64,000 nucleotides of DNA, taken from Sitta carolinensis (Eukaryota > Chordata > Aves > Passeriformes > Sittidae). The stretch lies in contig CM063288.1 of assembly GCA_032173965.1 (NCBI GenBank), forward strand, positions 18,325,501-18,389,500, given 5' to 3'. The notes under the pieces were generated by a model. The model saw nothing but the letters and a program-made list of their open reading frames with translations. It made no database searches and was not told the DNA's origin. Below are positions 1 to 12,814 of this stretch, piece by piece. The stretch's first letter is position 1, and each line of letters begins with the position of its first letter. The position numbers were made by a program, and so were the translations under genes.

Positions 1-11
1 TACTGATTTAA

Positions 12-1223
<1,212 letters not shown>

Positions 1224-1240
1224 CATAGAACGCTGTTTGT

Positions 1241-1246
1241 AATAAA
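1241..1246 (+). promoter_or_regulatory. Proximal polyadenylation signal of SCN2A
   Basis: AATAAA lies 18 bases past the TAA. A GT-rich element (TATGTGTTTGTGTC, from about 1267) follows at a fitting distance, so use of this signal would remove nearly the whole 3' UTR. Whether it is used is not known from sequence. Confidence 0.45.
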
Positions 1247-1327
1247 CTGTTTACAGCCTGAAAAAGTATGTGTTTGTGTCAACAGGACTCCGGTAGGAGG
1301 TACATGCCAAACTGTCAGTTTTTACAT

Positions 1328-1370
1328 ATATAGATATATATATAATTATATATATATATATATATATATA
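1328..1370. repeat. AT dinucleotide microsatellite in the SCN2A 3' UTR
   Basis: A run of TA/AT dinucleotides with one AATT interruption. It is nearly self-complementary and could fold into a hairpin in the mRNA. Confidence 0.9.
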
Positions 1371-3348
1371 AGGTCAGTGCCTATAGCAAGACAGTGACCC
1401 CTCGTCATCAAACTGCAACTCTGTAAAACAGGGTAACATCTTGACAGGAGGTTGTTGTTTTTAGTACCAGCTGACACTGCTGAAGAGATGACAAAATGGC
1501 CAACCAGACTGTAGGGACCAGTTTTAAAAAAAAAGGTGCAAACCTATAAATCTCTGTGTTTAACATAAAACACACAGTACAAAAATTGTATCCACTGTTA
1601 GCATTTCAACAGTCACATTTGCCATATTTTTACAAAAATCAGTGTTGGTGAACTTATCATTTTTTAATTCACAGGTTGTTTACTATTATATGTGACTATT
1701 TTTGTAAATGGGTTTTATGTTGGGGAAGGGGGTATGAGGACCAGGTGTTCTACTCTCGGATTCTCTATAATGTACAGACAGAGGTGATTTGCATGAAGGC
1801 ATGCTGCACTTGTAGTTCATGCATGGGAAAACATGACGCCGCACAAAGCAGCAGTCTGACTACTTCCATGTTTCAGGGTGGCTCTGTATGTTGAGGTGCT
1901 TAATAACAGTATCCATCTAGTATCTCATCCAGACAAATCTTAATGTGCCTGTAAAGTCCCATAGAGTCTACAATAATAGAACAGATGTTTTATTTTTTCA
2001 TAAGTCATTTAACAATATTTGAACAATCTCTGTATAAAAATTCTACCAAGGGACAAAGAGTCCACTTCTTAGTATTCTTCTGTGGAAAGCAGTTTACCTG
2101 ACCTTGGGAAATTGAGTTTACCAAAAACCTGCAAAACATAAGGATTATGAAGTTGCTCTGCTTCATCCTGCAGTATCATTTAGCCATCTTCTGCTCTCAG
2201 CAAGGTTGACATTGTATGTGTTGATTAAAAAAGTACCCTCTATGTAAATAGTTATTTTATCCCGTGGTGCATGTTTGAGCAAACAAATAATGACGTGCAC
2301 AATATTTATTGCATCAAATATGTACCACAGCAAGTGTAATTTGCAAGCTCTCAACAGCTAATATGAAGTATTCTGTACCATTATAGATAGTTTGGAAGCT
2401 ATCACAGATGCATGTTTATCTTGCCTTTGCTGCTGTAATTTTACTCCTTCCACTGTTAAGAGTCTAATATGGGAAGCCATAGCTCAGTGGTTAAGTGAAA
2501 TAAATTGTTCAATTGGTCATCATTCTTTCACGACATCAAGCAATAGTTTGCAGTTATTTAAGAGCTTCTTGCTTTGCATTCTAAAATTTTAAGTGACTAC
2601 TGTACGGTGCATAGTCAGACTGTACAGGGTATGTTGCAAACTGCTTAATCTGTTGAAACCTACATGGATAGAATTTTCTAAGAAAATATAAATACTGTAA
2701 AAAATACCATTTTATTTTATTTTTCAGCGTTTTGTACATAAAATAAGAAACGAGAATTATCTTCAGGTTGATGTTACTGTCACTTTTATTACTTTCTATC
2801 CATAGCACTTTTTAATTCAAGAACTTCACAAAATAAGAAACAAAGGAAAGAATGGGGTAGCTTTAGGTTTCTGCTTTTTTATTAGTACTGTATTTTTGCA
2901 CACATTTTAATGTGAAATAAGTTTCAAATTGAGTCCAAAATGCACTTGCTTCCAAATAGATATAACTTGTAATTGAAATGTGGTGGGGAGGATTTGTTTA
3001 AAATTCTAGCACTGCCTGCATCAGAAGTTTCAAGGTAGTCTTTTTATTCATTAAATCTTTACCAGTGTTTGTTTACATAGACTATTCTTATTCTTGTTGA
3101 TTCATGCTGCACTAGAACTGTTCTAAATATAATATGGGATCCACAATGGTTTTTTTTTTTTCCACAGGAATTAAATAGCAAACTTGTATAATTGATCACA
3201 TCAGGACATTTTGTGTTTCTTACACAAGCAAAAATTCAATGTTGACTCCTCCTTTGACAAAAATATTGACTTGTGTGTCAGTGAACTGCATGCAGGAAAA
3301 TGCTATTACCATAAAAAACAGTAAACCACATTACAGTTGAGCCAAAAG

Positions 3349-3354
3349 AATAAA
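3349..3354 (+). terminator. SCN2A: Distal SCN2A polyadenylation signal
   Basis: AATAAA followed about 10-50 bases later by TTTTTTATTG and GTTTTGTCTTCGTTTGTTTT, a typical T/GT-rich downstream element. It is the last well-formed signal before the CpG island; another AATAAA-containing stretch near 3444 lacks an equally good context. Confidence 0.65.
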
Positions 3355-3375
3355 GACTTCATTTTTTATTGTATT

Positions 3376-4570
3376 TAATGGTTTTGTCTTCGTTTGTTTT
3401 ATTTTCCCGCTAAAAACCATTGAATATGAAGAGGTGCTATGAAAATAAAATGTGAATATATAAAGTGTTAGAAAATGATTTGTGAAAAGTAAAAAAAAAA
3501 GTTGAAGCTGTATGCTTTCTGAAAGATCTTAAACATGATTTGCACTTAAACTCTTGAGGTTATTAATCCTATTCAGGATTCTAGTAGGATAATGTCTAAG
3601 AGCTCATGATGCTTCAATCCCTTTTTCATATTAGGTATTCTGAGACAACTAGAAAAACAGATATTAAAGAAAGTCCCTAGGTACCAAGGCCACAATATAT
3701 GTATCATCTCAATTTTTACATTTGGAGTGAAGAATTACCTTTGTGTTATAAACAAAAAATATTTATCTCATTATTTTCTAGTATAATTTATTATTTTGTG
3801 CTAAGACATGAGAGCCAAATTTTTAGGTAGCAATCATATATGAGTTCTATTTCTAAAAAGAACTTTTCCCTGTTGTAAATGTAAAGTAATGCCATGAAGG
3901 TTATGCTGAACAAATTAAAAGCACAAACTCTAATAATCATCACAGATGTGCAGATATGCACTCCATCAGATCCTCTGAAGAGTATTTGGAAAACCAGATG
4001 TACCCAAGGATCCGTGTGATGTGGAACTGCAAGCTTTGAGCGTGCACCCAAGAAGAAACCCTTGCAAATGGAGCAGTAAGATGGTGCGTGCCTTTCGGCC
4101 ATTCTCTTCACAATTTTCAACCAGTGATGGTCTGTTGAGCTTGTTTACTCTAAAAATGAGTATTGTGACTCTCCTGTAGTGAGCTCTTAAATTTGCAGTA
4201 TTTCAGGTAGATTTTTTGCCTCAGCTGTAAAAAAATAATTGTCAGGGCAGGGTGTAAGATAGGGAGAGATAAGTGAATCCAAAATCATAAAATCCAAAAT
4301 AGAAAAAGTGTAATTAAAGGACAAGTTTCACGTTGGTTTGGTTGGTTTTGTGGAGGGAAAAATCTTGAAAAAATTGCAGGTATGTAAGTATTTGTCTGAC
4401 AACTGAAAATAATCAGTGTGTGTCTGGGAGGGGTTTGTGCTTACTAGAAGACTAGGACAAAGAAAGGCATTATTAAATGCCTCAAACAACAGGCAGCTGT
4501 GCTTTTGCTTGGATACCCCTCCCTGTGTTGTTTGTTTTGCAAACAAGTCTTAGCAGTGCTGGAAACACCT
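3376..4570. other. SCN2A-CSRNP3 intergenic spacer
   Basis: An AT-rich stretch of about 1.2 kb between the inferred SCN2A mRNA end and the first CpG island. I see no gene, recognised repeat or RNA gene in it. The short frames it contains look like chance. Confidence 0.6.
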
Positions 4571-4579
4571 GTGACAGAC

Positions 4580-4924
4580 ACACGGGGCGCGGGCGATGCC
4601 CAGGCGTGTCCCCAGAGCCCCCCCGGGCCGAGTCTGCGGCTCGGGCCGCTCGCAGCTGCCCCGGCCCCGCGCCCGCCGCCCGCCGTCCGGCGGCGCCGAG
4701 AGCGCCGGGCGCGGCGGGGCCGGGCAGCGGCCCGGGGAGGGCGGGGCGGCCGGCGGGAGCCGCTCGGGTCAGCCCGCCCCGGAGCGGGGGAAGCGCCGCT
4801 CGCCGCGCTCCCTGACGGCGATGGAGGGCGGGCACTCGGCGTCCCTGCTGGTGGCGGCTGCCGGCGCGGGGCCGGCGGGCGAGCCTGGGAGGCGCCAGGA
4901 AGCGCTGGAATACTGCTGGCTCAG
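4580..4924 (+). other. Putative CSRNP3 5' UTR exon 1 with upstream ORF
   Basis: The candidate exon runs from an unknown start inside the CpG island to the consensus donor CTCAG|GTGAGG after 4924. It contains ATG at 4821 in a strong context (G at -3 and G at +4), opening a frame that is still open at the donor. An earlier in-frame ATG is at 4596. Spliced to the acceptor at 36341, the frame continues into exon 2 and stops at 36367-36369, overlapping the CSRNP3 ATG. The splice itself is inferred. Confidence 0.4.
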
Positions 4925-5295
4925 GTGAGGATCCGCAAGCGCAGTGCGTGTTTGCAAGCGCAGAGGCGGCGGTGGAGCCCGGCGCGCCCGCTGCCAGTCC
5001 AGGAACCGGGAGATCTGGGTGAGGAGAGCAAACCCCGCTGTCATCTGCGTTTGTGAGTCGCCCAGAGAGAGCGGCCGTCCCCAGACCGGAGACTCACTGG
5101 ATCGTCGCCTGTAAGACCGCCTGTCCCTCCTGGCCTTTGTGACACCTGAGCGTAAAGGGATGCGAGGTGAGGTGGCCCGCGGGACCCCTTTAGGGCTCCC
5201 TGGGTTTCGGTGTCGCTGTGCCTCGGCGCTGCCAGTGGCGCAGCACTCTGATTGCCAGCCGCGGCCATCGGCCCGGAGCCGCTGTGTGAGGGTGT

Positions 5296-5324
5296 GCCGG
5301 GCCGGGCCGGGCCGGGCCGGGCCG
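5296..5324. repeat. GCCGG pentanucleotide tandem repeat in CpG island 1
   Basis: Five exact GCCGG units followed by a partial one. Confidence 0.9.
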
Positions 5325-5380
5325 CCTCGCTGCGCGGACAGCGCTGCGCTACCCTCGGCTGTCCTCGGCAGAGCGGAGTA

Positions 5381-6917
5381 AATGGGAAACGTCCCCGAGG
5401 ATTTCTGTGCACTCTGTGGTTCTGGATAGATCCCGTGGTGCTGCAGGACTGTGCTAGTCCTGTGTGAGAAACTATGTTCTGTATCCACTTAGCACAGCGA
5501 ACTCTGGAGCAACGAGATACCTCCAGTTCATTCTTTGTCTGAAACATCTTCTGGTCTAAGTAGACAGGAGGACAGACAATTGTAAGAGGCAGTGGCTGAT
5601 CCAGGCTAGTAGAGCTAAATAATGAACAGATTGCTTCAGGCTGCAAAACATGCTCAGTTTCCCATGTTCTTTCACACTTAATGGGTAATTATACCCACCA
5701 TATATTGCAGTGTTCTGAATGAGGATATGTTTTACTGGGGAAAGATTGCTAACAAAAGTCTGCCACAATAGATTTCACATCCACATTAGTCACCCTTACT
5801 TTATCAATGTGCAAATTGGAGAATGGATTTTTGTATAGTGTATGTGGAAAAAACAAAGCTCCAAGGGATTTGTAAATTTCGCTATATTTACCCTAAAAAG
5901 TGGCAACGTAAATAAAGACCCAAGGGCAAAGGTGCTGCAGTGACATACCCTAGGGTGATTCCAGAACAATTTATGTGCTTTTCAGCCTTGTCAGAGGAAA
6001 GTATGCTAAAGTAATCTCTAAAATACAGGATTAAAAAAATTACTATAAGGAAAGGTCTGCTCTTTTTGTATGCCTGTTCTTGTCTGTGGCTATTGTTTCA
6101 ATATGTTATTTTTTGTGTTTATTGTTCAAATAGTAGTTCAGGTTAGCTCAGCAACATCTCTTATAAGTCACTAAAAATATCATAATTTGTTTTAGAGAAT
6201 GCGGTTAAGTGTAGCAAACTGAGAAACTCTGGGTAGTTTGTGACTTAGCATGCTTTATTCTAAAGCATTCTTAGACATCGTAAAGCTTTTTAGGTCTATT
6301 TAGCTTTTACAATGAAATAAATAGAACTTTTTGCAATTTGTGGTAGAAGTTTGGTTGAACCTTGGGAAATCTGTTCTATTTTGAGTTAGGTAGTATATAT
6401 GGAATATAAAACACTTGAATGTAGACTGGTTTCTTCACTCTGTGGGCACCCTTACTTGTGTAACGGACTGAAAAGTGTTTGCAGCATGCGCTGTTACCTT
6501 GCTATGAATTTATCTTTGTGATAGGTCTTGTGACTTAGCCTTTAAATTTTCTTTTCTGTGAGGTTGTTCTAATGACAATTTAAAATTATTTCCTGCCTCT
6601 GTGATTACATTGCAACGGCTGTGGAGGGCATAAGCAGTAAGCAACTGCGGGAGGTTGTAATGTGTGTTACAACACACATTCACTATGGTAAATTGTTGTA
6701 TTTTGGAAACAAATGGCCTTGTAGAGATGCTGCAGATCAGCAGACAGCCTTGTTTGGCACTTGTCACACTGGTAGCACAGCTTGCTTTAACCACAGACAG
6801 ATGTTACCACATCAGTCTATTTGTTCAAAGTGAAGGGCGGGGGATGGGGCTGAACTGTGGTTTGGTTTGCTTTCTGTAGGGCAATCTTCTACAGGTGGTT
6901 GATGGTGACTGATAGTT
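5381..6917. other. Non-coding stretch, putative CSRNP3 first intron
   Basis: AT-rich, with no gene or recognised element. It contains a perfect inverted repeat at 6659-6680, listed separately. Confidence 0.55.
6659..6680. repeat. Perfect 10-bp inverted repeat
   Basis: AATGTGTGTT and AACACACATT are exact reverse complements separated by AC, giving a near-perfect palindrome in otherwise unremarkable sequence. Confidence 0.85.
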
Positions 6918-6918
6918 T

Positions 6919-7494
6919 AGGTTTAATCCCAGCTGGCAACTAAATGCTGCACAGCTGTTCGCTCACTCCAGCAGCGGGATGAGGGAGTTAATAAGAGGGG
7001 TAAAAGTGAGAAAACTTGTGGGCTGAGGTGAAGGCAGGTCAGTAGGTAGAGAAAAAGCTGTGCACACAGAGAAAGCAGAACAAGGCATGCATCCACCAGT
7101 TCCCATGGGCAGGCTGGTGCTCAGCCATCTCCAGGACAGCCAGGGCCACACCACATGTCACAGTGACTTGGGAAAACAAACACTGTCACTCCAGACATCT
7201 CCCCTTCCCCTGTCTTCCCCCAGGTTTGTACACTGAGCCCTGAGCCCACATGGTGTGGGATATCCCTGTGGTCAGCTGGGCACAGCTGTCCTGGCTGTGT
7301 CCCCTCCCAGCACCCCCATTCTCCTCACTGGCAGGGCCATGTGAGGTGCAGGAAAGGCCTTGGCTGTGTGTGAGCACTGCTCAGCAATAACGAAAATAGT
7401 CCAGAATTACCAACACTGTGTCCATCACAAATCCAAAATGTAGCACCATACCAGCTGCTATGAAGAAATTTAACTCTCTCCCAGCCAAACCCAG
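6919..7494 (-). mobile_element. Solo LTR, family A, minus strand
   Basis: Read on the minus strand this starts with the TTTGGCTGGGAGAGAGTTAA type of opening. It contains an internal segment with ACAGCCAGGACAGCTG, and ends with the GTGAGCGAACAGCTG and TTGCCAGCTGGGATTAAACC type of end. The same order of blocks occurs on the plus strand at 44977-45502 and, in its first half, at 31127-31402. It matches my memory of a widespread avian endogenous-retrovirus LTR. No internal viral genes flank it, so it is a solo LTR. Boundaries are approximate and no target duplication was recognised. Confidence 0.75.
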
Positions 7495-7639
7495 CATACT
7501 AATTTAGAGACATGTTCAGCCAGAGAATAAGAAGGTTTGAATACTGTAAAGGCTCCAAGCAACTCACTTGATGAGCCATTGAAAAGGGCTTACAGTTGTT
7601 CATGTACTCTAAGTTAGACCCACGGGAGAAATACTGACC

Positions 7640-8270
7640 AGGTATTCTCGAGACATCAAAACAACAAAAAATAACTTTATTCAAAACTTTAGAAAATCAA
7701 AGAAACTTTGGAAAGGGTTTAATGCAGCATTCAGTCAACATAAAACACTTCTCAAAGCATTAACTTTAATTAATGGCCCATTCAGCTTAGTAAACTCTAA
7801 GCCAGTTCAGTTTTAAATTCTCAAAAATTCCAAGAAGAGGGAATTAGAAGAAAGACAGACAGACAAGATACAGAAAAGGACACATATCAGTACCAGCTCC
7901 TGGATTCCAGTGGTATTCAGATAAAAATTCCAAGAAGAGGTAGGGTCAAGATATCTGATTGCTTTGTGTTTGGCCTTAAATACCCCTTGGTCTTCCTGGG
8001 CCTTTCCCCCAGGTGGGACTTCTGGTCATTTGGTCACTTAGGAGCTGGGTGAGGGGCTCCAGAGGGGGGTGTGGAGCATTGCCTCCCTTGTGCCAGGAAC
8101 TGGCAACTACAGCAGGGCTGGGATACAACCTCCAGGGTGGGGGATGTGGAGCAGGGCAAAGCCTGACCTGCTCCTGCCCCTCACACATGTACTCCAGAGT
8201 GTCTAGACATCAACCTTTTCAGTCTCTCACAGATATCTCTGGCAGTGATGACATCTTCCTAATGTGTGTG
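7640..8270 (-). mobile_element. Probable LTR of a different family (B), minus strand
   Basis: On the minus strand the region has LTR architecture: a GC-rich part, a TATTTAAG box (plus-strand positions 7975-7982), then about 300 bases later an AATAAA (7676-7681) followed by a T/GT-rich stretch. A 14-base segment, ATTCCAAGAAGAGG, occurs near 7825 and again near 7927, an internal direct repeat. It resembles passerine ERV LTRs from memory. Both ends are uncertain and it may abut the family A LTR. Confidence 0.5.
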
Positions 8271-8274
8271 TGAA

Positions 8275-11200
8275 TCTGAGAAAAACAGAGCATTTGCATT
8301 ACTGGAAAAAGGATTCATCAAATAGATGCAGTGTTAAGTGAAGGACTGATACATGTATATAAAATGATCTAGAAGATTTAATATTTTCCTTTATTTTTTG
8401 CTGTTTCAAGTATGCATCATTATACTGTATTAGTTACTTACCCCACAGCCCATTTAAGGAAGCTTATATTTTTGCTAATTCTAAAAACTTGTTAAATGAA
8501 TAATGCTGCACTATTCTGAAAGTAAAATTTTAGCTTTTAAAGGTTTTCTCACTGAACTGGTTCACTTTGTTGTAAATTGCTTGATTTCTTGAGGCCAGTT
8601 TAAATACTTCTGCAGACCTTAACAAAGATGCAGGTATCGCTGCTCTCCTGCTCCTTCATCCTGTTTGCTCTATTATATTGACAGGTAAAAAAGAAAAGCC
8701 TGTTGCATTTCCCAGGCAATTACCCTCTCTGTTGGGAATGCCTTCCATTACTCTCAATATCCTCAGCTACTTGATGATTAGTCCAAGCATTTTGCAAGAC
8801 CTGTACAGTTCTGTGCCAGAGTGTGCAGGCTAGGTCAAAAAGGAGAGTGGGCATGGCCAAAATGGAGATAGCTGCTCTTATCTGCCCTCCAGGGAGGGGG
8901 ATGAAATGAAGGTAATCCAAACTAATTGCTTTCAGTGATAATACATTCTGTATAATGTGCTGTCTGATAAGCAAGTGTTGTTAGAAGAGATAAAAAAGAA
9001 TATATTTCCTAATTAATGGTTCTGCAAAGCAATCTGGAACCATGAGCCGGTCTGCAGATAAGGACTTGTACCTAGGATTCTTTTTAAATTAGTCATAATC
9101 TGATACTTAAGTAGTTATTATGTTAAAAGGTATTTTACACATATATGAGACTGCTTTTACATATGAAAGCAGTTTTTGCAGGTAACTGTTTTCTTCAGGG
9201 TTCTCCCCAACTTCATTGTTGTGTCACAAATCAGCATATGTGATGTAAAGGTTGCATCATTTCACTGCAGTACTTTGTGTGGTGTTCTCAAGACATTTTG
9301 TATCCTACACATATTTGACAGGAAAATAAATCTAGTGTCTCGATAAGATTGTATTGAGTGCTGAAAGGGTTATGTTTGAAGGTATGAATTCCATGTTATT
9401 ACATGGATCCTTTGATCAGCCTGTTGGTTTTTTTTTTTTTATTCACACTTCTGCAAACTGTTTGTGTCCAAGTGTGAACTGCATGACACTGGATTTGACA
9501 CTGCTTTTTCACTTTGCTTTGAAGTGCCAACAGCCTTCTCAAAAGGCATGATGTTCTATTTTAGTAATCAAGCACAGTTTTTTGTTACCTGGTGAGAACA
9601 GATAAAAAGGGCAAATTGCATGTATACCCTTTAAGACTGTTTTATGTAATTGCATTTGAAGTCTTCCTTTATATAGTTTCTTATGGCAGTATTTTTTTTG
9701 TGTGTGCTTTAGTCTTTTGTCTCTTGTGGTTTTTTGAGATCTGTTTGCTCAGTCCCTCTATACAAAGTACGGTAATGTAAATCACTAACATACACTTTGT
9801 ACCAAATATTTTTGGAAAAAAGCACATATGGAAGTAGGTATTTTTGCACTGTATGTAGTAGATATGCAACACAATTTTATCTAATTTTGTATAAACGATG
9901 TCTATATATGACCTGGTTTTAGTGAAAATTTGCAAGATATTTGTGGAAGGAGGATTTGAAAGTAAGATTTGAGGCAGCATTTTGTTTTCAGGTTGAAAAT
10001 ACTCAAGCATCCTTTATACAAAACCATGGACTGTAGGTCATTTCACAGCAGACTTGTTTCTGTTATAGCCTTGCTATGTCACAACTGGCTTCTTTTGTAG
10101 TTCTCATGGCAACAAGGATTTTTGAACTGCAAAGCAGGATACTGGTTTAAGGGGGTATAAATTTTTTTTATTATGGAAGAAATTTTGATCATTGAAAGCT
10201 GATCAGGCACTCTCTTCTTCCCCCTCAGGTTCCTCCCCTTAATCATCTGTGTTTTGCCCATATGTTTACACCTAAATGTGAATTCCTATTTGACAAAAAT
10301 ACAGTTACTTGTTCTAATTTTTAACATAGTATAAGAAATTATGAAAAACTTGTCAAGCCTTACTGTCATGATAGCATGGAAAAAAAATGTTGTCTTCCAG
10401 ATAGAGTCTCAACAAGCAGGAGAGCACTGTATATACCTAGAAATTGGTACATTTATGTATTTGTGAACATGGTATATGCTTATAAAAAGTAAGGAGAGTT
10501 TAGTTGCTCGGGATTTGCCATGCTTTTGCTAATATTTACTTTGGCTTGAACTTGTTTCCAAGATGCTTTCATAAAATATTTACTTCTTTACACTAGATTT
10601 TTGAAGTGAAAGACCTCAAAATACTGCACCTGATTCACAAACTGAAATTTATTAACAGTGGCAGTAATTTTTGTGTTTTTCAGTGTCTGTCCCTCACCAT
10701 TTCAGATGAGCACAAGTGGTATGGGATGTTTGGCATGTATCCTGAACCAAACTGCTATAGGATAAGCCTTGATAGAGTAACTCTGCTTGGGTCATTTTTT
10801 CTAAGTTAAATAGGTTTTCTGTGTTGTTGTTTTTCCTTTTGAGCACTCATTCCAAAAAAAGAAGCCAGTTAATTCAGATGCGTCAAGCTCCCACCATAAC
10901 CCCACAGTTTAGTTTTGGTTGGTTTTTTTTTGTAACTGGTAAAAAAGCAAATGGGAATTACACAATTCTTGAAACAAAAAACACGAGTAAACTAGATAAT
11001 TTAATGTTGTAAAAGGCTCTGAATAGTACATCTAAGAAATTTATCCTTGTGATGTGTGATAGGTAATTTAGAGATGTATTAAAAAAAAAATTTGGAAAGT
11101 AAAGGCAGTTTCCAATGGTCTGCTGTTCTTCATGGTTTGGGCCGGGAGAGACCTTTGTTTCCCCCTGCCACTGTCACCACACACAGATGTGGGATTATTA

Positions 11201-12777
11201 TGGAATCATGAAAAGGAAAAAAACACTTTGACCTCTACAACTGGAGCTACTCATCCAAAGACAGGCAGTTCTGCTGGAGAAGGATTGTGCAGGAAAGAGC
11301 AACCTAGTATTTAGTCATAACTTCATCCAAATACTCATTTGTTAAAGACTTTTCACTGCTGCTATCACCTGTGTACATTATAGCTGTAACAAAATAACTT
11401 GCATTTACATGAGAGAGAAATGGAGCCTAGCACCCAGAGCCAAGCATGAATACCCTGGATACACATAATTTTTTTTCAAGTGAAGCTAGAAGTTCTGGAA
11501 TGACTAATTTTAACTTTTCCTTCTAACTTCCACCAATGTCAATTCAGAGCTAATAGTGGAAAACTGCTTATAGGCTGCAGAGGTATGTAATTCATAATGC
11601 TGTATGTGGTTCTGGAACATTCTGTATGGAAATTCAAGAAACTCAAGCTGTGAAAACTGGAATTTTGAACATGGGTCTGAAAGGATTTATGGTGATGAAT
11701 AGCATCTGGCAGTGTATTGCATTGCCCCTCCTCCCCTGCCTTCCAACACAACATCAACTCCCTTGTAAGAGCTTGAAGGCTTATTTTGGCATTTGTTTTT
11801 CTGGCTTTGCTTGTAATACTAGGCAGTGCAGTTTTTCACTGAATAATTTGTCCAGAGCTCTCTGAGAATTCAAAAGAACAGATAATTGCTACCTTGGGTT
11901 TTGGGCTGAAGAAATGCAAAAAGTTTGGGAAAAGGGATCCCGTAAAATGCAATTGTAGAATAGGAGGAGCTAAGTAACAATGTCAGGAACTCTGTTGTTT
12001 CTGGTGAGGTTGTGAGGCTGGTGATTCTGCATGAAGCTCTATGAATGGGTCAAACAGCTAGCTTCTGCATCTCTGTTGAGACACATTAGGAGTGACAATG
12101 TGATGACATAATCACTGACCCCAGATTGTTCTCAGCTATAAATCCTCTGGTTCCAGTCTCCACTGTTTCTCTGCATGTGCCGTTCACGTTTAAGGGCTTT
12201 TCAGATCATCTCCAGCACCATCTGCTGCATAATGGAAAGAAAACAATTGTGCTATGTATGGAGACAGCTGACTCCCTGAGTGGAGTTGGGGGGTTGCAAA
12301 ATCCATCTCGTCTTGAAGAACTTGTCTGTCTGCTTGTTCTCACTGCCACGCCGAGCACTAGTCACTAGGCTGCTCTTATGCATGAAAAATAAAAGTAGGG
12401 ACTCATTTACAGGGTCATATGCGTTTTTGTCTGGTCAGATACTTTGTGTCTTCTCGTGTTTGTGTACAGGGAATACCGCCCATCCTGATGTCCCCCTAAT
12501 TGGCAATCGGGAAACATTGTGTTTGAAGCGTATGAGTGTGTTGGTAACACTTGTCGTGCACCGGCCACGAGGAGATAAGCAGCAGGATTTCTGAATTTCG
12601 AGCACTCACTAGGTGTCAGTGCTGATTGCACCGAGCTGACGCTCTTGCTGAGTTCTTTGATTGTGGTACCTCCCTTATGAGGAGGGATTTTAAAGAAAAT
12701 TCCCACTTTTGTTTCCAGAATGCAATGTGTATTACATTTAAGAATAACTAATGAATGAAAGTAATTACTTCAGTCTT

Positions 12778-12780
<3 letters not shown>
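8275..12780. other. Non-coding intronic stretch
   Basis: AT-rich with scattered T and A runs. I found no exon, RNA gene or recognisable repeat copy, apart from a small hairpin at 9150-9173. Confidence 0.5.
9150..9173. repeat. Short perfect inverted repeat
   Basis: ACTGCTTT and AAAGCAGT flank an 8-base centre, TACATATG. Confidence 0.8.

Positions 12781-12811
<31 letters not shown>
12781..12811. repeat. Poly(T) tract of 31
   Basis: An uninterrupted run of 31 T. No retrocopy was recognised to its left on the minus strand, so it may be a simple homopolymer. Confidence 0.9.

Positions 12812-12814
<3 letters not shown>

Larger units (their letters stand above)
1224..3375 (+). other. SCN2A: SCN2A 3' UTR
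   Basis: An AT-rich non-coding stretch follows the stop codon. AATAAA occurs only 18 bases after the stop (1241-1246) and again at 3349-3354. The second is followed by T-rich and GT-rich sequence (about 3360-3405), as expected at a real cleavage site, so the main mRNA end is placed near 3370. Two Pumilio-type sites (TGTANATA) are visible: TGTAAATA at 2243-2250 and TGTACATA at 2733-2740. No open frame of note is present. The exact 3' end is inferred. Confidence 0.8.
4575..5380. promoter_or_regulatory. CpG island 1: likely CSRNP3 promoter and first exon region
   Basis: Composition changes abruptly from AT-rich to very GC-rich with dense CpG, the usual mark of a vertebrate promoter island. It lies upstream of the CSRNP3 coding exon on the same strand. 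Several GTGAGG donors are present: CTCAG|GTGAGG after 4924 (the best), CTGG|GTGAGG after 5018 and GAG|GTGAGG after 5165. That is the pattern of a 5' non-coding exon reading rightward. No TATA box is seen. Assignment to CSRNP3 is by position; a separate non-coding RNA is the alternative. Confidence 0.6.

Noticed and set aside
2471..2500. A tRNA-like string, CATAGCTCAGTGGTTAAG, resembling a tRNA D arm
   Set aside because: No matching acceptor stem, anticodon arm or T-arm GGTTCGAAT-type box follows at the right distance.
5331..5346. GCGGACAGCGC, a possible REST/NRSF right half-site in island 1
   Set aside because: The left half (TTCAGCACC type) is absent at normal or expanded spacing, so only a half-site remains.
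4482..5646. Several overlapping frames on both strands in CpG island 1, up to 239 codons
   Set aside because: They overlap one another in different frames and follow GC content. Only the frame open at the 4924 donor is kept, as a uORF candidate and not as a protein.
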